A stretch of 64,000 nucleotides of DNA from Certhia americana (Eukaryota > Chordata > Aves > Passeriformes > Certhiidae), in assembly GCA_018697195.1 (NCBI GenBank), contig CM031864.1, forward strand, positions 24,004,086-24,068,085, written 5' to 3'. Position 1 is the first letter of the stretch, and each line of letters begins with the position of its first letter. Shown here piece after piece: positions 38,113 through 51,739 of the stretch. A model generated the notes under the pieces. The model made no database searches, was not told the DNA's origin, and worked only from the letters and a program-made list of their open reading frames with translations. The translations under genes were made by a program, and so were the position numbers.

Positions 38113-41100
38113 TTATCTTGCTCTTATTTTCACAGAAAAAATCCAAACAGCGTGTGATTATATCAAAAATATATCTTAAGAAATAAATACAACAAGCAAC
38201 TCCAGAGTCAAATCAAGTATGTGTGTAACAAAAAGTGCTGTATTGATTCTATTACTGTATTATCATTGTCATTATTTACCATGATAATGTGAAAGCAGCC
38301 AGTGTTTTCTATTCTATCAAAAACACACAAACTATAGTCATACCAATAAAAGTTCCTAGCCTCCAGCCCACTTTAAACCAGCATACCATTGACCCACAGT
38401 AATGGGAGCCAGCCATTCCTGACCCAGCCTGAATCCCTGGGTCTTGGCTGGTAGCCCAGAGCTGCCCATGACATTTCTGTTACTGGCTCAGATGTGTCAG
38501 GAGCATCAGTTTGGATGGGGTGGTTTGTGGAGGCTTAGGTGAAAACGCTGTGGCCTACAGCAATCCTGATGAAATATTTTAGGTTATTGAGGTGAAAAAG
38601 CATAGATGAACTTGTAACAACTTCACATCCTCTGTGACACACCTGGGGCAGGAATTGAAAATGCACTGGTAGTCAGGCTGCTGATGGTGTAGAAAGGCAT
38701 AAAATCTGAAACTATCCAGGACTGACAAAGCCATGGGATTGTTCCCCCCACCTAAGCCTCCACTGTTACAATTACTTGTACTTTGTTTGTTTTCCCAGCT
38801 CAGTAAAGAGCTGGAGAGGTGTAGACTCTCCTTGCTCAGAGCAGTACAAGCGACAGCCCATGACTGCACTCTAAAAGATGATCTCTCCTCTTGCTTTTGG
38901 AAACATGGTTTTGTCAAAGAAGGTCTACCTGTGAGTTTGTTCTGATTGTTATGGACCCGAAGATGGTGTATGGATTTGGGGGAGGCAGTAGAGTTCTGTG
39001 AGTGCCTGCCATAGTTGTACACAATTGTGAAGCCAGTGAAGGTACAACTATAGGGAAGAATAAGGCTTCCCACAGGCAGCCTGTGAGCAGCTGAACAAGG
39101 AGGGATGGACTGACAGCCACCATTTAATGCTCAGCTGGAAGAGCCAAAACTGGCTCTTCTGGCACTTCAGACAAAACTGGGTTTGGCCCACAAAACATCC
39201 TGCATGAACTCCAGAATGCACCATAGACATGAGATGCTCATTTCACTGCTTGCTTCCCTTGTCATGGAGATCTCAGCCTCTCTCTCCCACAGATATTAAG
39301 CACTGTCAGGGACTGATTTCACCAGTCACAATGCAGCAGCAGACTCCTGACACCTTATTTCTTTGGGACTGCTCAGAAGCTCAAGAGAACTTTCCAACTT
39401 CATTTGAAGTAGCAGAACAAAAACTTCAGGTGTGGCACCTCCACATGCTTTGGTCCACACATAAAATAAATTTTTCAGAATCAAAGAGGCTGTTTTTAAA
39501 TAAGACACAGAATACTGAAGTATTTACAGAGTAAGTTTTCCTAAATCATTCCATGGATAGTGGGGAGTCACAGTAGCTTATTTCTGATCTCACAATTTTC
39601 TAATTTCCATAATTACAATCTCACAGGCTTTGGGTTTCATCTTAGCAGTTCCATTCAAGTGGCCCTTGTTACAATTTGTATCCTAACCTCAGGGTGCTGC
39701 CAAGATTTTGTGTGTTTGGAACAGTGACATAACCTGTTTTGGAATCCACACTGCTTTCATTTTACTGTGCTGAATTCCATACTGGATTCCATTTTGTAGA
39801 TTGCTGTAGAGGTATACTTTGGAAAGAATGCAACACTGGGCTTACAAGGCTGTATAAAATAACATATGAACTACTAGTCTGAGGACCCCATATGTCTCTC
39901 AGAATTTCTATTTTTTGCTTTGGTTAAATAAGCAGTAATTCCTAAGAATCAACAAGTTGATGCACTTTGAACAGCCACCAGCAGATAACAATCTGACTCA
40001 CAATCTATAAATTTGATGTGGAAAAAAGAATTTGAGCAACTATTCTGCTTGCTTTGAAACACATCTGTTAGTTTATTATTATTAGATTCAACCCTCAAAA
40101 AAAAAAAATCACACAGAAGTCGCTGCTGGAAGTTGTGTTATGCAAAGAAAACAAAGCAACTATCCATATTGCTTATAAGAAGTTCTAATAGCACAAGATT
40201 TCTCATTCTTGAAATCCCCACATGGTAGAAAAGATAAATGGAACCTGCCACAGCCTTAAAAACAGAGGAGTTTAAAAAAATCCACACAACAAACACCCTT
40301 AACATTTCTGATAAATTCAGTGATCTATCAAAACATGGTACACATGATCCCCAAAGTGTACTTTGGCAACCACATTCCATACAGAAGCCTGGCTAAATAG
40401 ACTGGTTTGCACAATGAGGACAACAGATTCAGAAAGTAAAATACCATTTTATAAGCCCATATATGGAGGGCACAAAGTTTAATGCCTTGTCCTCAAGTGC
40501 TGCCAGCACTGCCTTAGATGTCACGATAACAAATGAATGGTTTGCATGACTGACCTGCACAACCTCCTCTGTGAATGGCAGGAATAGCTCCTTGTGCAAT
40601 TCATGCAGTACCCACTCTGAAACTCACAGGCACTCTGCAGAGGCTGCCACAGCCTCCACCTCACCCTGGGGCTGGGTTAGAAACAGCCTGGACTTGGTCA
40701 CCTCCACACTCTCACCTGTTGCAGCAGCAGATCCTTCCAGCCCACCCCACACTGTGCAAGGTGTAGGGTCTGTTTCTTACTTGTACTAAAGCAGCTTAAA
40801 TGACCAAAAAAATGCTGTCCCAATACTGATCAGTCCCATGACTAATGCTGCTTTTCAGTGATTTTATTGACTCAATAGGAAAAGCAGATTTGCACCCAAA
40901 AGATATCATAGTGCTCAAGCTTATATGTGTTTAAATCTTTAGAAGGAGCAGGAAATTCACTATCATTAGAGTCAAGTTGGATTGCTACACCTTAAACTCC
41001 CAATTTTTGGATTCAAATCAAGCCTTACAAAATAATATGTTCCTATAATATCTGACCCTGAATCCTCACTGTAGACTGCTTTAAAATAGTCACAGAAAAT

Positions 41101-42081
41101 GTGAGTTACAAGCAAATAATTTATCTGCCAGATATCAATCATTCTGCATGCATTTTTGATGATTATATTATATTATTTAATAATTAGATATAATTCAATA
41201 CAATTTGACTGACATTTTTCAAATCTGAAGAGCTCAAGGAGCAAGACAGTCTATTTATACAAAGTACATAGCACAACTACACAGCAATTAATCAAAAGCT
41301 CTTTCAAATTATTTTCATTCATCCTTCACATCCAGAATAGAAATCAACAACAGGAAATACTTAGATTAAAGTAGTTTTGAAATCAAACTAATTACAGAAA
41401 TTTCTGACATCTTCAGAAAATAAGCAAGAGCAGAATTTGCCAGATTAAATCTCTGTAATGTGAGGTTCATTATCAATAAACTAAACAGTTTTGTCCCCCA
41501 AACATTCAACAAAAATCCTTCTAAATAATCATTGAGACAAAGTTACTAGGTGTCATAGGGCTTTATAAAATGTACAGGTTTTTTTACACTATGCTGCATA
41601 TCAAAACATCTCCCTTAACTATTTTTCCTGCATTCTTCATTCATGACTTTTAATTGAATGGAACATGAGAAGTTTAACATTGCTCCACTATGACATGATG
41701 CTAGAGGATGCTGTTCTGCACAGCAGTATTAAAATTCAGATCTGCATTACTTTTCATTCTCCTCAGTTAGGATTTTTCCCAAAATACTGCCTCTGCAAAT
41801 GCCAGAGGAAAATAATCAATCTTTAATACAGAAAGATACAAACTTTCTATTGATTTGTTGAAGCCTAATCTGATATCTAAATGTAAATTATTCACTTCAG
41901 TAGCTTTGGTTTTAAGCCATTAATTAAAAGTGTGACACATAATAAGCTATTAGTTTTGTTTCTTAGTGTTTTCTGCTATATCTGATGTGCTATAAAAAAC
42001 TACTCAAACCCTACAGTTTTAGGAGCCCATAGTTGCTAAGTTTTGGTGTTGATGAAAAAAATCTCCAAAAGTTTCTAATAG

Positions 42082-42116
42082 ATGATAAAAAGATAAAAAG
42101 ATCTAAAAAGATAAAC
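42082..42116 (+). repeat. Short AAAAGAT-type repeat
   Basis: GATAAAAAGATAAAAAGATC and the following TAAAAAGATAAAC form three to four imperfect 8- to 11-bp units. Confidence 0.6.
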
Positions 42117-44764
42117 AAGACCCCACATTGACAAGATTCCACCATCAAGTGGTTGTAGGGGAGGGAGGTGAGTGAATGGAAGTGGAAGAAGTGGGAGGAA
42201 GTTCACCCCAGTGAAAAAAAACCCAGCCAAGTATCTGCTGAGGGGAGGTGTGCTTCACCTTCCAGGATCAACTGCCTGCTTGTGCTACTGGGCCCAAAGG
42301 CACACAAGGAACTTAACATCACTGTTAAGGGATGGAAACACTTCACAGCATGTAGGGGGAGGATGTGATGCAAATAAAAGCTCTGATTCCCAAGTCATTT
42401 ATACAGAAAGGTTAAGGAACACCAGAATTTACAGCTACCTAAAGTCAGCTTCAACAATAAATCTGTGCAGAGAACACAGGTTTTACAGCACTGCTTTTGA
42501 CAAGAAACTCCTGTGAATTTTGCATGTGATTGCTTCTTCCAGTACAAATGGTGAAGTTCTGGTAGAGCACTTTTAAGGCCTGTATGAAAGCTGTTTTTCT
42601 GATACATGTGCAGACTGAGCCCCCGTGTCATCCTGCACTGAACCTGAGCACTTCACTGGAGGAACACCCCTCACAGGTTTGGTTAAACCATGCCATGGAG
42701 CAAAGTGAGGCTGTCTAACACAGAACCCAGCAATTTCTCCAAGAGCAGAAGTGGGACTTCCAGCTCAGGGAACCAATATTGTCACACCCAAGGGCTTATG
42801 CAGCTTTATGACAGGAAGCCTGGGGGATTCAGTTTAATGGCAGAAAATTTCAAAGGTACTGGTCTAGACAGATGACTTACAGCAAGAACCCCTCAGCTAA
42901 GCAGTAAATCCAGCTAAATACTTTCATAGTCTAAACAGAAAATACCCACAGAAAACAGCAATCTTCTACCTTAAATATGGGAGTAAAAATCAATTCAGTG
43001 AACTCTCATTCAGTCATCTGGTGAACAATGCCCAAATTCACAAAAAAATTCAAAGCTTGTTAAATGGTACATTTTGTTATTTACTTAGAGCTTACTCAGG
43101 CTAGCAAGGATGAGATGACTTTCCATGTTGTGGGAAGTCCAAGATTCATATCAGCATCCCTAATAATAATTTCTCTTTGAAATCATGTCCTACAGTGAGC
43201 ATTTTAAAAATAACGATCTAGATATGGTCTTGATTTTCTTAGAGAATCACAGCAGTCAGGAAGGCCAAACTGGTGGTTCAAATTCAGTACTGAAGAACTG
43301 TTATTGACTTTTTGGAAGGCATAGCAAGAGACACAGGGAGAATAGAGCCATATTAGGTAGTTCTGGAATACGCCAGACAACCGACAACCACATTTATTCT
43401 AATTTTTTATGTACATAACTTTGTAATCCCCTCCTCTCCTATGGCATTTTCATGTATAAAGAAAGAAATCATTAAAATAATCCTTTAATAATAGTTTTCT
43501 CCTACTGGGTTCCAGTCCCAGCTGCTGGGAATCATTGTATGGCAGGATCTATATTAGTTTATTATTCCATCCTCTGGGAGAAAATTTTGCTTTCTCAGAG
43601 AAGCTGCAGAAGGGTTGGGGTGTGATTTCCATTTGTCCAAATGTTTTGGTTGAACTGTAACTCTGCAAGCACGACATTTACTCTGCCAACGGTGTGAGAC
43701 TGACAGTTTTAAAGACTTCACAGAAAACTTGCATGCAAGAACAAAGGCAAGCCAGAAAAATGTCAAAGGATGTGAAAAGGAACAAGTTGGGCAGCTTGGA
43801 AAGCTCTCATTATGAATTTGAGCTGTGCTTGGCTCAAATAAATTTGGCACCAGCATCAGCACGCTGTTAGTCTTTATGCTTCTGAAATATTCACAAGTGC
43901 TACAAGGACCTAAGTAGTTTATTTCAAATTTGCCAGTTTTCCTAAGCTAATTAAATATCTATGAAAGCAATTTGTGCTTACTGGAATCCAGCTTTTCATT
44001 TTTATAAGGATAAAATGACTAGGATTCAAATGATAATTCATATTGCTTTGTTCATCCATATACATCAAATAAGCATCTTTTTTTACTCCATCTAAATAAT
44101 CTCTAAAAACAAACAAATCAATTAACTTGGTTATGAAATCTGTGCAGTGACATCCCAAGAGCTGAAATGCAAGGTCACAATAGTCTCATGACAATTTTTT
44201 TTAAAAGATAAATATTTACATCTGTAGTGTCTCACCACTGAATAAGATGTAACCCAGTCACATCACATATCAGATAGGAATAGAGATGCAAACCAGAGGA
44301 TTGCTCCCATGTTCTGTCTAAGCAGAGCACTCAAATTGTTTTAAACAGCAGCTGGATTTCAGGTTGCTGCTCAAGGACTAGACCAGAGTTTAGCATTGGT
44401 GAGCCCAGGACTCTGTCTGATCTTCACATTTTTATAGCTTAGCTGGAGTGTTCAAGTTTCACCTTCATTATAATGAGCAGTATCTTATTTCTAGTGTAGA
44501 ACCACTGAACTGGGAGCCAAGCTTTTGGAGTAAAGAAAGAGTTCAAGTGCTGGTGAGGTGATAAATGTGTGATTTCAGAGCACAGTTGCACACAGCATCA
44601 GCTGTCCTTTCTTAGCACTGATGACATTAGGGGGATGCAGAAACCTTGGTCTCATGAATATGAAGGAAGGCAGGTGCAGCACTCAGATCAGCTGCTTGGT
44701 CAAAGAACAGTTTCAGCCCTTTTTCCACCTAAAACATCACTAAAAACTAAAGTTTTCATCAGAC

Positions 44765-44786
44765 TTTTTTTTTTTTTTTTTTCCCC
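44765..44786. repeat. T18 C4 tract
   Basis: Eighteen T residues followed by four C residues, about 40 bp before the A/C-rich tract described next. Confidence 0.85.
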
Positions 44787-44805
44787 AAAACAAATTCATG
44801 AAACT

Positions 44806-44869
44806 TAAAAAAAACACCAAAAAAACCCCCCCAAAAAACCCCCAAAAAACCCCCAACAAAAAAAACCCC
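44806..44869 (-). repeat. A/C-rich low-complexity tract; G-quadruplex candidate on the minus strand
   Basis: The plus strand has C runs of 7, 5, 5 and 4 (44826-44832, 44839-44843, 44850-44854, 44866-44869) separated by A6, A6 and an A-rich 11-base spacer. On the minus strand this gives four G runs with T-rich loops, meeting the basic requirement for an intramolecular G-quadruplex. It most likely arose by slippage in an A-rich microsatellite. Confidence 0.8.
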
Positions 44870-47800
44870 GCAAACCAACCTGTGCTGCAGTTCAGTGGCT
44901 AATGCAAAAACTATAAACTCTTTTAAACTCCCTAAACTTAGTCCTTCTCAGTAAAATCATAATGAGCTCTTCTAACTTACAGCCTTTTCATTTGTTATTA
45001 AATAGAATCCAGGGTGGTAGATACTAAGACTTTGGAAGAAAAATCCTCTAAATTAAATGAGAATTGAGTCTAAGTGATGAATATATGAAAAATTTGACCT
45101 GTTCTTCATATCTGCCATAGCCACCTCTGATCCCCTGAACAGCCCCATTCTCTCCATTTTTTCTCAAGTTTCCACAAAACAAATACATATCTCCACAGAT
45201 ACTAAACAAGGAAACCAGCTGCTAAAGAAGCTGATGGGAGCAAGAATTCTGCAGTCCAGAGAGTCAGACCTGAGATCATTTTCAACTTCCTAATGGAGCC
45301 TTACTCCAGCTGACACCAAAAAGGTGTGACATGGGCTTGCTAGAAAACCAGAAGAGGTCTAAGCAGAAGATACAGTCCCAGAGAAGCAGGATCCTGAGTG
45401 AGATGGATTTTGACACGACTCAATTTGCAGTTCAATATTACAATGATACAAGGGACAGAAAGAATTATACAGAGCCTTTGCCAAGGCATGGGAGCTGGTA
45501 AACTGAGCAAAGTTCTTCATAATGGTCTATTATTAGTCCAATAAAATTATTTATTACTACGAACTGTGAACTCAAAGGCTTTTTATAGGAGTGTTCATTT
45601 GCCCTCCATAGACAGCACAAGAAACTGAAGTCAAGTGTGCCATGGATATAAATCAATAGCAGATAAATGGATTCCAATGCACTTGAGGCTTTGAAAAAAT
45701 TAAATATGACTCACATTTAGTAGACTTCAGTCTTGGACTATTCTGGGCGGCTCCTGTTCTGCTGTTTGTGTCCAGTTTCTTCATTAAATCCTCACTGCTT
45801 AAATCTGTGCCCATTACACACGTCAAGTGAGGTGCTGTTTCCTGGAGAGAGTTGTACTTCTCCACACCTGTTAAAATAAATGTCACTCTTATAAAAGAGA
45901 AAAAACACAAAAAAATCCACACACAGAGTGAAACAACTGAATTTCATTCCCAAAAATCCCCAAACCAATAAAGTGTTTTAGGGTTTTTGTCATTAATCAA
46001 GGAGAAATCTGCAGGTACATTCTATATCCTTTAAGCTGGGTGAATGGATACTGCCTAAATTGTTGACTTGATTGGGTAAAAATTTTATCTTTAACTGATG
46101 CACATTGTAGTTTTTCCCAGATTATGGTTCAAATGTATAAGCAACATGACAAAATACAAGCAAAGAGCATTATATTTTCGTTCTCCAGTTCTCAAAATAC
46201 TTTGGTCCATCAATGTTCTCAATCTCCTTTTCTTTTGCTTCAGTTTCTTGTTACAAGCAGCAAGACCAGTATTAAATAATTAATTAATAACTGCGTTCAA
46301 GTATTTCTGTAGCCTGCATGCAGATTTGTAATCACATATTTGAGAAAGATTTTGTAGCATGTGGCACGTTAAAATTAAGAATATTCCCAGTATAACTAGA
46401 CTAGAAATCTACCTTCTGTGTAAGACTGTTCCAATAAAATCTCTGAATGTCCTGATTTTTATAATAAAAAGTCACAAAATTCTACACACTCAGTTTTTAC
46501 CCCCAAGAAAGCAGGACCATCACTTAAGCAGTCAAAGAGAAAAGTGTGAAGAAAAAGCTTTGCAGAGTTTCTGCTACAAATGCAATTATTTTGTGTACAA
46601 CACTTAAGCACATGTGTGGCAGCGAAATGAAATTTGGTTCCTGCCTGGGGGTGTGTGTGCATTACTCAAATCTTATTGCCTGCTAAGAAAGATGTCTTGC
46701 TATCAGATCATAAATTACAGGGGGTTTTTAAGTCTCTAAATACCTTGAACTGGACATTTTTAAAAATGGTGAGGTTAGAAAGACCAAAAATATATCTGGA
46801 AATTTTTCTTTTTTATTACAGAAATGAGGATTTTCAAAGTCAACCCTAATATTCCACAATATTGATAATTAATGAATATTAAGGATTACAGACATTTATT
46901 ACTTTGCATTCTTATAAAAAAAAGGAAAAACTTTGAATGCCAATAATGTTTTGGAGAACAGAGGTGTTTGGTTGAGGTGAAAGTGGTACCACTATAAATG
47001 AATGAATTTTCTCCCAAGTCATTATATTCTCCTCTGAAGATCTCCTCCCTCCCTAGTGACTGCTGAGATTTCCATTTACTTAATGTTTACTCTATACTCC
47101 AGAAAATTGCCAACCCACCTCTGAGCCATCCATTAAGACCTTGGGCTTTTCACCTCATGCCCTTATCTTTTCCTTCAGTAATTCTGGCTTGAGAATAAAT
47201 GTGGGACACAGAAGAAAAATGGACTGCTTTTACTTCTTCATATTATTAATTAGATATAGGAGAGAATGCAAGACTCTAAACAAAAGATTTTAGTAGAAGG
47301 AAAAACCCTCAAAATAGGCCTGCTCTTCCACCACTTTTTTAAATTTATCCACCAACAATATAAGTCCCTACAGACATAGTAAAGAAAAAACCCTTGGGAT
47401 ATCCCCTGCATTCACGTTAAAACCATTGTGTTAAAATTCACAATACTTTGTGAATGCAGTACAAACATAAACAATCATTTCAAAATATCCCGTATTAGAA
47501 AGTGATTAAAATGTCAAATCTATACCTTAGATTTTAAGCTTTCCTAAAAGGCTTGAACTTCCCTTTGAAAATGCTCGCTATTTTGAGTGTAAAAGTGGGC
47601 ATTTAGAGACACATGTAAGGAAATTGCACTGTGCTGAAAACACATAACATACAGCCTTTTCTGATCAGCCAGAAATCACACAGAGCACAGCAAGGACTAA
47701 GATATTATATGAATACACAAATAACTGGGAAAAAACAGAGCATGGGCAGAACTATTTAGTGAGTGGATAGAACCACCAACACTTGAAAATAAATTAAAGA

Positions 47801-48351
47801 AACTGTTTTCTTTTAAACCAGAGATGCATGTGAATATTTGCTTTCATAAGATTAAACTATCAGTTAGTGGCAAATGTTTCCTGTTCTTACCAATAGAAAT
47901 TACCCAAGTTTCTCTGAATTGCTGAATAAAAAAGTTTTCAAGTTATTTTCCAGTCAGATATATGCATAATTCCTCATTATATATTTTATTATGCAATTGG
48001 TGGATTTCCACTCTGATTTAGTATAACTTGTGTAAAATTCACCCACCTCTTAACTTATTTTAACTTGTTTTTTTTAATTGCCAAGCCTCAAAACTTCTTT
48101 ACAAGTCAGAACATCTAAATGCAGGAAAGCTGCGTGTATTCCCTCTCACTTTTTCAGCAGTTTCTGGATATTTACAAATGTGTATTAAAACATGCTGCGC
48201 TTATATCACAGAAAACATCAAATTCAAGCAGTTGTGGATTTTGTGGGTGACAAAAAATCTGCTTAGCTCAAGAAGGCATTTATCTTGCTCAGCTCTTTTC
48301 TCAGCTGGTGGAAAAGAGGAATAAGAGGCAACAGGAGATGGAAAGATGGAT

Positions 48352-48394
48352 AAAGCAGAGATAAGGAGTGTGGCTGCTGAGCCACACTTGCTTT
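48352..48394. repeat. Interrupted hairpin with a perfect 9-bp stem
   Basis: AGTGTGGCT at 48367-48375, loop GCTG, then AGCCACACT at 48380-48388 form a perfect stem. AAAGCA just upstream and TGCTTT directly downstream can extend it across a 9-base bulge. No coding context is visible. Too short for a typical microRNA precursor as read here. Confidence 0.6.
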
Positions 48395-51300
48395 CTGATC
48401 ACTTCTGCAGAGTTTTGGGAGTTTTCCACATTAGCTGCATGGTAGCAATAGGTAGTTTCAGTGCATCCAGCTTCATTAGAAAGTCAAATAAGAAAGCATG
48501 AATGCCAGGAGATGAAAGACCGAGTTTAATTCAGAGCACTTCTTTCCTCAATCTGAAGTATTTGTAGAAGTTTAATACATGGGATTATAGACTCTGATAA
48601 ATACTGACAATCAGCATAAGAAGTAGATGATTAATAGCCTAAATACAGGAAACGTAGCTTTGAATGGCACAAACAGGCCCACCACCCAGGGAATAGCAGC
48701 AATGACTCCCAGTCCACTATCTACCACCTCTGTAGCAGACACCCACCCCATACTTCCCCAGCAATTCATGCATTTTGAAAGGTTTAACATATTCCTTAGA
48801 GCTACAGGGGTAGCTTTCATAACAGAAAACTAACCTAAATAGCAAAGAGGATTCTATTCACATTAGACCCAGAAAATTATTCTATTTTTCCTGCATCTTA
48901 GCTAGGGAATCTCCAGCTACTTTGATGTCAGTGTTTTCAAGCCTTTTCCTGGAAGAAAACAGGCAAACACTTGGGACAAGCAAGTCCAGACTTCCACAGG
49001 CTCTTCCTGCTCCTGATAATGAGGCTGCTTCATGTGCCAATGTCTGGAATGACAACCCCACAATTTAGGTCTACACAGGCAAGAGGTATTTTCTTAGGCG
49101 TACAGTAAACTCAAGCACAGAAGTACTTCATTTTCTTTTGGATCTGATTGTATTGAAAGGCTTTATGAGCTTCTGGACATCTGCTAAGCAGTTTTCTCCT
49201 AATGTTTATTTTTCTGATTCATACACAAACCAAACAACATTTGCTCACCATCTTGCAGCAAACAGGAACCTTGGATCTATTTTAAATGAGGTGATTTGTC
49301 TCACAATCACTAAGCAAATTTCCTTCTTTCACGTGCTTCAAATAAGTTAAGAACAAAATAAATATTAGATTTTATTTGTTGCATTTGCACCCTATCTAAA
49401 AGGTATGCAGATGACTAATGGGCTGCTGAGAATTATATTCATCAAATGATTCCTTATTTTGCCAAATCAGATTCATTCTCTTCATTGTAGAACCATGTTC
49501 CCCAGCAAGTTAATGCAACGAAGAAGCAGGCTGAGAGAAGCCCAAGCATGAGTCAAAGTAACTACTAGAAATTTAGAATAATACACAAGCACCTCTCAGA
49601 GTTTTGTGGCCCAGGAACAAATGTTTTCTCTGCTGTTAACTCCCATGAACAACACTAGATCATAACCTGTCACTGACACACTCATGCATGTCTGCATCTG
49701 GAGCAGAGTTCCTGAACAGTAACTTCAGTGCAGAACACTGATACTTCACACAAAAATCATTTAAAATTCAATATTTATTGCCTAGAGATTAGACTTAAAG
49801 TAAATTGACCCTGGCTTACACAGCAAACTTGTTTTCTTGCTTAGTTCCTTAAGAATATTCACAACATTATTTGATACCAAAAAGGGGATCTAAACCCCAA
49901 ACTAATTCAGTAGTTTGCATCTGCTGGTTTTCAACCAAATGTGCTGAAACACTTTATTTCTCACATGAAACAACTCTGAAGAGACTGAGCTGACAGCGCT
50001 GACCACACCAGCACATGGAATCATAGGATCAGCCTGTGAAATCGTGCTGAATTTTAGCTAGTAATCCCTGAATACCCAAACAAGAGGTGACCCTATTCCT
50101 CTAAAATACAGAGAAATATGTTCACAAGTGGCTTCTCCTGTTCTCCAGCTCCTACTTGGAACTTACTTTTAGTACCATGGGAGCAGAGAAATTGCAACTT
50201 TCATAATAAGTACTTTTCCATAGAATGAATTCTGTTACACTTTTCCTTTTGCACAGAGGAGAATACACATTCCAAGTCTGAAATTCACTGTTAGGCTAAT
50301 TTGGAAGAATGCATGTAGTGAATTCCCTCGATCCCGTCTGTAGCTGGGAGCCCAAGCCTGTCTTCTGATTGTTGTCAAAGTGCTGAGGTTCCTGAATTCA
50401 TTAACTTCAGCAGGTGTATCAAGAAGGTGTCACTAAACAGTTCCCTGTTTGAAAAAGCTGAGATAATATCTTGGATACAAATCAACTTTTCCTGTAGGTA
50501 CCAAGTCCTCCACTTCAGTGTGATGCCAGCTTGACAGGGCAGCCAGGCCAGTGCTGGTAGTAGATCCCTTCACTGGCACAGTTTGTGTGCCTCAGGAACC
50601 AGCTGCTTTCACTGGCAAGGAAACATCTGCTTCTCCCAAAAGGGGAAAGCTGCTCGAATTCATGAATTCTTTTCTTGCCTTCAGCACAACTGTCACAGAC
50701 ATGTGCTGTAATTTGACTATTGTCTGTTTATAGGCAGCTGAAAATCTGCCCCATACTTAGGGTGCTGATTATGCTGTCTCACAATGGATAAAGGGATGCA
50801 CTGTGGATTTCCATTCCATGAATATGAGGAAGCTGCCCCATCCCTTTTTTTTTTTTTAAAGTATATAGAGGCAAGTTATTTCATACCTTTTTACAGTAAC
50901 TTCTGATGGGCAGATCTTGAATCATAATGGTTTTTCACAAATTAACAGCTACTGCAGCACAGGCCTCAACATGTTAGATCAGCCAGACATGTTCTCTGAA
51001 AAAAAAAAAAAAAAACACTGCCATATTTCATTGTCAGGAAACAGCAGAGTTTAGGAAGAAATAAACTCTGCAAAATGCTCTTAACAAAATTGGACTGCAC
51101 TTACAGTCACACCACCACAAGAGTTTTAGCTCATTCCTCTGTTAACCAGGTAAATAATTTGCAGGTATAATTACAGTTAAAATACATAAAATTTAGAAAT
51201 TATATTTTTTCTCTTTTATCAAAAAAACTCTCATCTTTTTTGGAACTGCTTGCTAGGAAGCCCATGAAGAGACTGTGGTTAGCTGAAAAGAAATCCATGA

Positions 51301-51597
51301 AAAAACCCCATAAAATTAATAATCCTTAAGATAATTTTTAAATTACATATTATAACTTTTTAAATATCATTACCTTTCAGAGGACATAATGTTAAGATGC
51401 TTTAAAAATAGCTCTGTGCAGGAGATACAGATATCTTAATTTTATTCTCTCTTGTCTTAATATTTGCTTAATAAAGAGGCATTTACTTTATTGTTTCTGC
51501 TTCTTTCTGGCTTATGCATCTTTACCCAATGCCTCCTAGAAACATACGGTGTTATTTCAAAACTAAATGTATCATATGTGAAAGCCATCAGAAAACC

Positions 51598-51700
51598 AGA
51601 AAACACCCCATCCACACAAAATATTATTGCCCTTCCCAAATTCCTCCAAACAAGAAAACACCCCATCCACACACATTATTCTTGTCCTTCCCAAATTCCC
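51598..51700. repeat. 55-bp tandem duplication, two copies
   Basis: AGAAAACACCCCATCCACAC begins at 51598 and again at 51653. Over the 48 aligned bases the copies differ at four positions, and both end in CCTTCCCAAATTCC. The pair lies about 40 bp from the 3' end of the minus-strand CR1 fragment. Open frames crossing it simply repeat the same peptide twice and match nothing known. Confidence 0.9.
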
Positions 51701-51739
51701 CTGGTGCCACAGCTGTGCTCAGTTTAGCAGAGGCATCTC

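Larger units (their letters stand above)
38113..51597. other. Unannotated DNA, mostly AT-rich
   Basis: About 13.5 kb with no recognised gene or transposon apart from the simple repeats listed. Three GC-elevated stretches stand out (38380-39320, 40560-40790, 42590-42890). They hold overlapping frames on both strands, the longest being 164 codons at 38579-39073 on the minus strand, with no domain I recognise. Homopolymers include T runs near 50846-50858 and an A17 run near 51000-51016. Confidence 0.5.

Noticed and set aside
50026..50045. AATCATAGGATCAG, resembling a CR1 terminal repeat
   Set aside because: Only about a dozen bases fit and the neighbouring CR1 motifs are absent.
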